DNA of 5,117 nucleotides from Methanosarcinaceae archaeon (GTDB lineage: Archaea; Halobacteriota; Methanosarcinia; Methanosarcinales; Methanosarcinaceae), in contig JAUVKD010000103.1 of assembly GCA_030596385.1 (NCBI GenBank), forward strand, positions 1 to 5,117, read 5' to 3'. Below are positions 5,007 to 5,117 of this stretch, one piece after another. Position 1 is the stretch's first letter; each line of letters opens with the position of its first letter. The notes beneath the pieces were generated by a model. It was not told where the DNA came from and did not search any database. It was given only the letters and a program-made list of their open reading frames with translations. Both the position numbers and the translations under genes were made by a program.

Positions 5007-5100
5007 AAAAAACTGCGGAGAGCGCAGAGGACTCCTAGAAAAATAACAATCCTCTGTGACCTGCACGCCTTGTGGGTGTAGGAGGCACTCAACTCCGCAG
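5007..5100 (-). terminator. Branched stem-loop followed by T run in the btuC upstream region
   Basis: On the minus strand CTGCGGAG (5093-5100) and CTCCGCAG (5013-5020) form a perfect eight-pair outer stem, followed at once by six T (5007-5012). Inside are two hairpins: CCTACACC..GGCGTGCAGG (5060-5082, one mismatch and one bulge) and CAGAGGA/TCCTCTG (seven pairs; plus-strand 5025-5031 with 5050-5056). The whole could be a three-way junction ending in a terminator. It may end a gene beyond the right edge or control read-through into btuC. I see no recognisable cobalamin-riboswitch core (B12 box or GCCACTG). Confidence 0.4.
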
Positions 5101-5110
5101 GAGGTGAGTG
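5086..5110. promoter_or_regulatory. Hairpin that excludes the outer terminator stem
   Basis: CACTCA-A-CTCC-GCA-GGAG-G-TGAGTG on the plus strand forms a ten-pair stem with one internal mismatch and a three-base loop. It uses bases 5093-5100, the same ones that make one side of the long outer stem, so both cannot form together. In the plus direction it is followed by TTTT and could instead be a small terminator for a gene outside the window. Confidence 0.4.
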
Positions 5111-5117
5111 TTTTCAA

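Noticed and set aside
4661..5038. Plus-strand ORF antisense to the btuC start and through the hexamer repeat
   Set aside because: It overlaps the signature region of btuC and its Tyr-Asp repeat is only the translated hexamer.
4950..5117. Open minus-strand frame without stops from the right edge to TAG at 4950-4952, ending in alternating His-Asn
   Set aside because: The tail is just the translated CATAAT repeat and the rest overlaps perfect inverted repeats. It does not resemble a protein C-terminus, though a gene end from outside the window cannot be fully excluded.
5007..5117. Cobalamin riboswitch
   Set aside because: I see no B12 box or GCCACTG core on either strand; only a short GACCTGC match is present.

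Overview
The window looks like a piece of a euryarchaeal chromosome, most probably a methanogen or methanotrophic archaeon of the Methanosarcinales type. Three things point there. The corrinoid-salvage enzyme CbiZ sits behind a BtuCD-type importer. The ArsR-type regulator is of a kind I associate with methanogens. Several genes have TATA boxes centred 26-28 bases ahead of the start codon with no Shine-Dalgarno sequence, the archaeal leaderless layout. The species cannot be fixed from the sequence.

Left part (1-972). A gene fragment runs off the left edge on the minus strand (1-86). Next comes a possible 44-residue membrane protein on the minus strand (270-404). A divergent gene (457-972) encodes an ArsR-type winged-helix protein with a second domain that resembles the DUF4430/transcobalamin C-terminal beta-grasp fold. 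One palindromic TATA element (428-435) lies midway between the last two start codons and could drive both.

Middle (973-1551). About 580 bases have no convincing gene but are rich in structure: a diverged repeat that recurs behind the next gene, two copies of a small T-rich hairpin, and a locally G+C-rich block with strong hairpins behind a TATA-like box that may be a non-coding RNA. A secreted, membrane-anchored lipoprotein-like protein follows (1552-2406, unknown function).

Right part (2407-5117). On the minus strand, converging on the lipoprotein gene, is a tight operon read right to left: btuC (permease), btuD (ATPase), cbiZ (adenosylcobinamide amidohydrolase). The genes overlap by 8 and 17 bases, and btuD and cbiZ each have a clear internal Shine-Dalgarno. 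Together they import corrinoids and convert adenosylcobinamide to adenosylcobyric acid for re-entry into cobamide synthesis. The binding protein BtuF is not in the window. The DNA ahead of btuC holds a hexamer repeat and a set of hairpins, two of which exclude each other, the outer one followed by a T run, as in a terminator or attenuator.

The most interesting hypothesis is that the ArsR/DUF4430-like protein is a corrinoid-sensing regulator of the nearby uptake operon. This is inference: the domain match is by eye and the two loci are separated by the lipoprotein gene.
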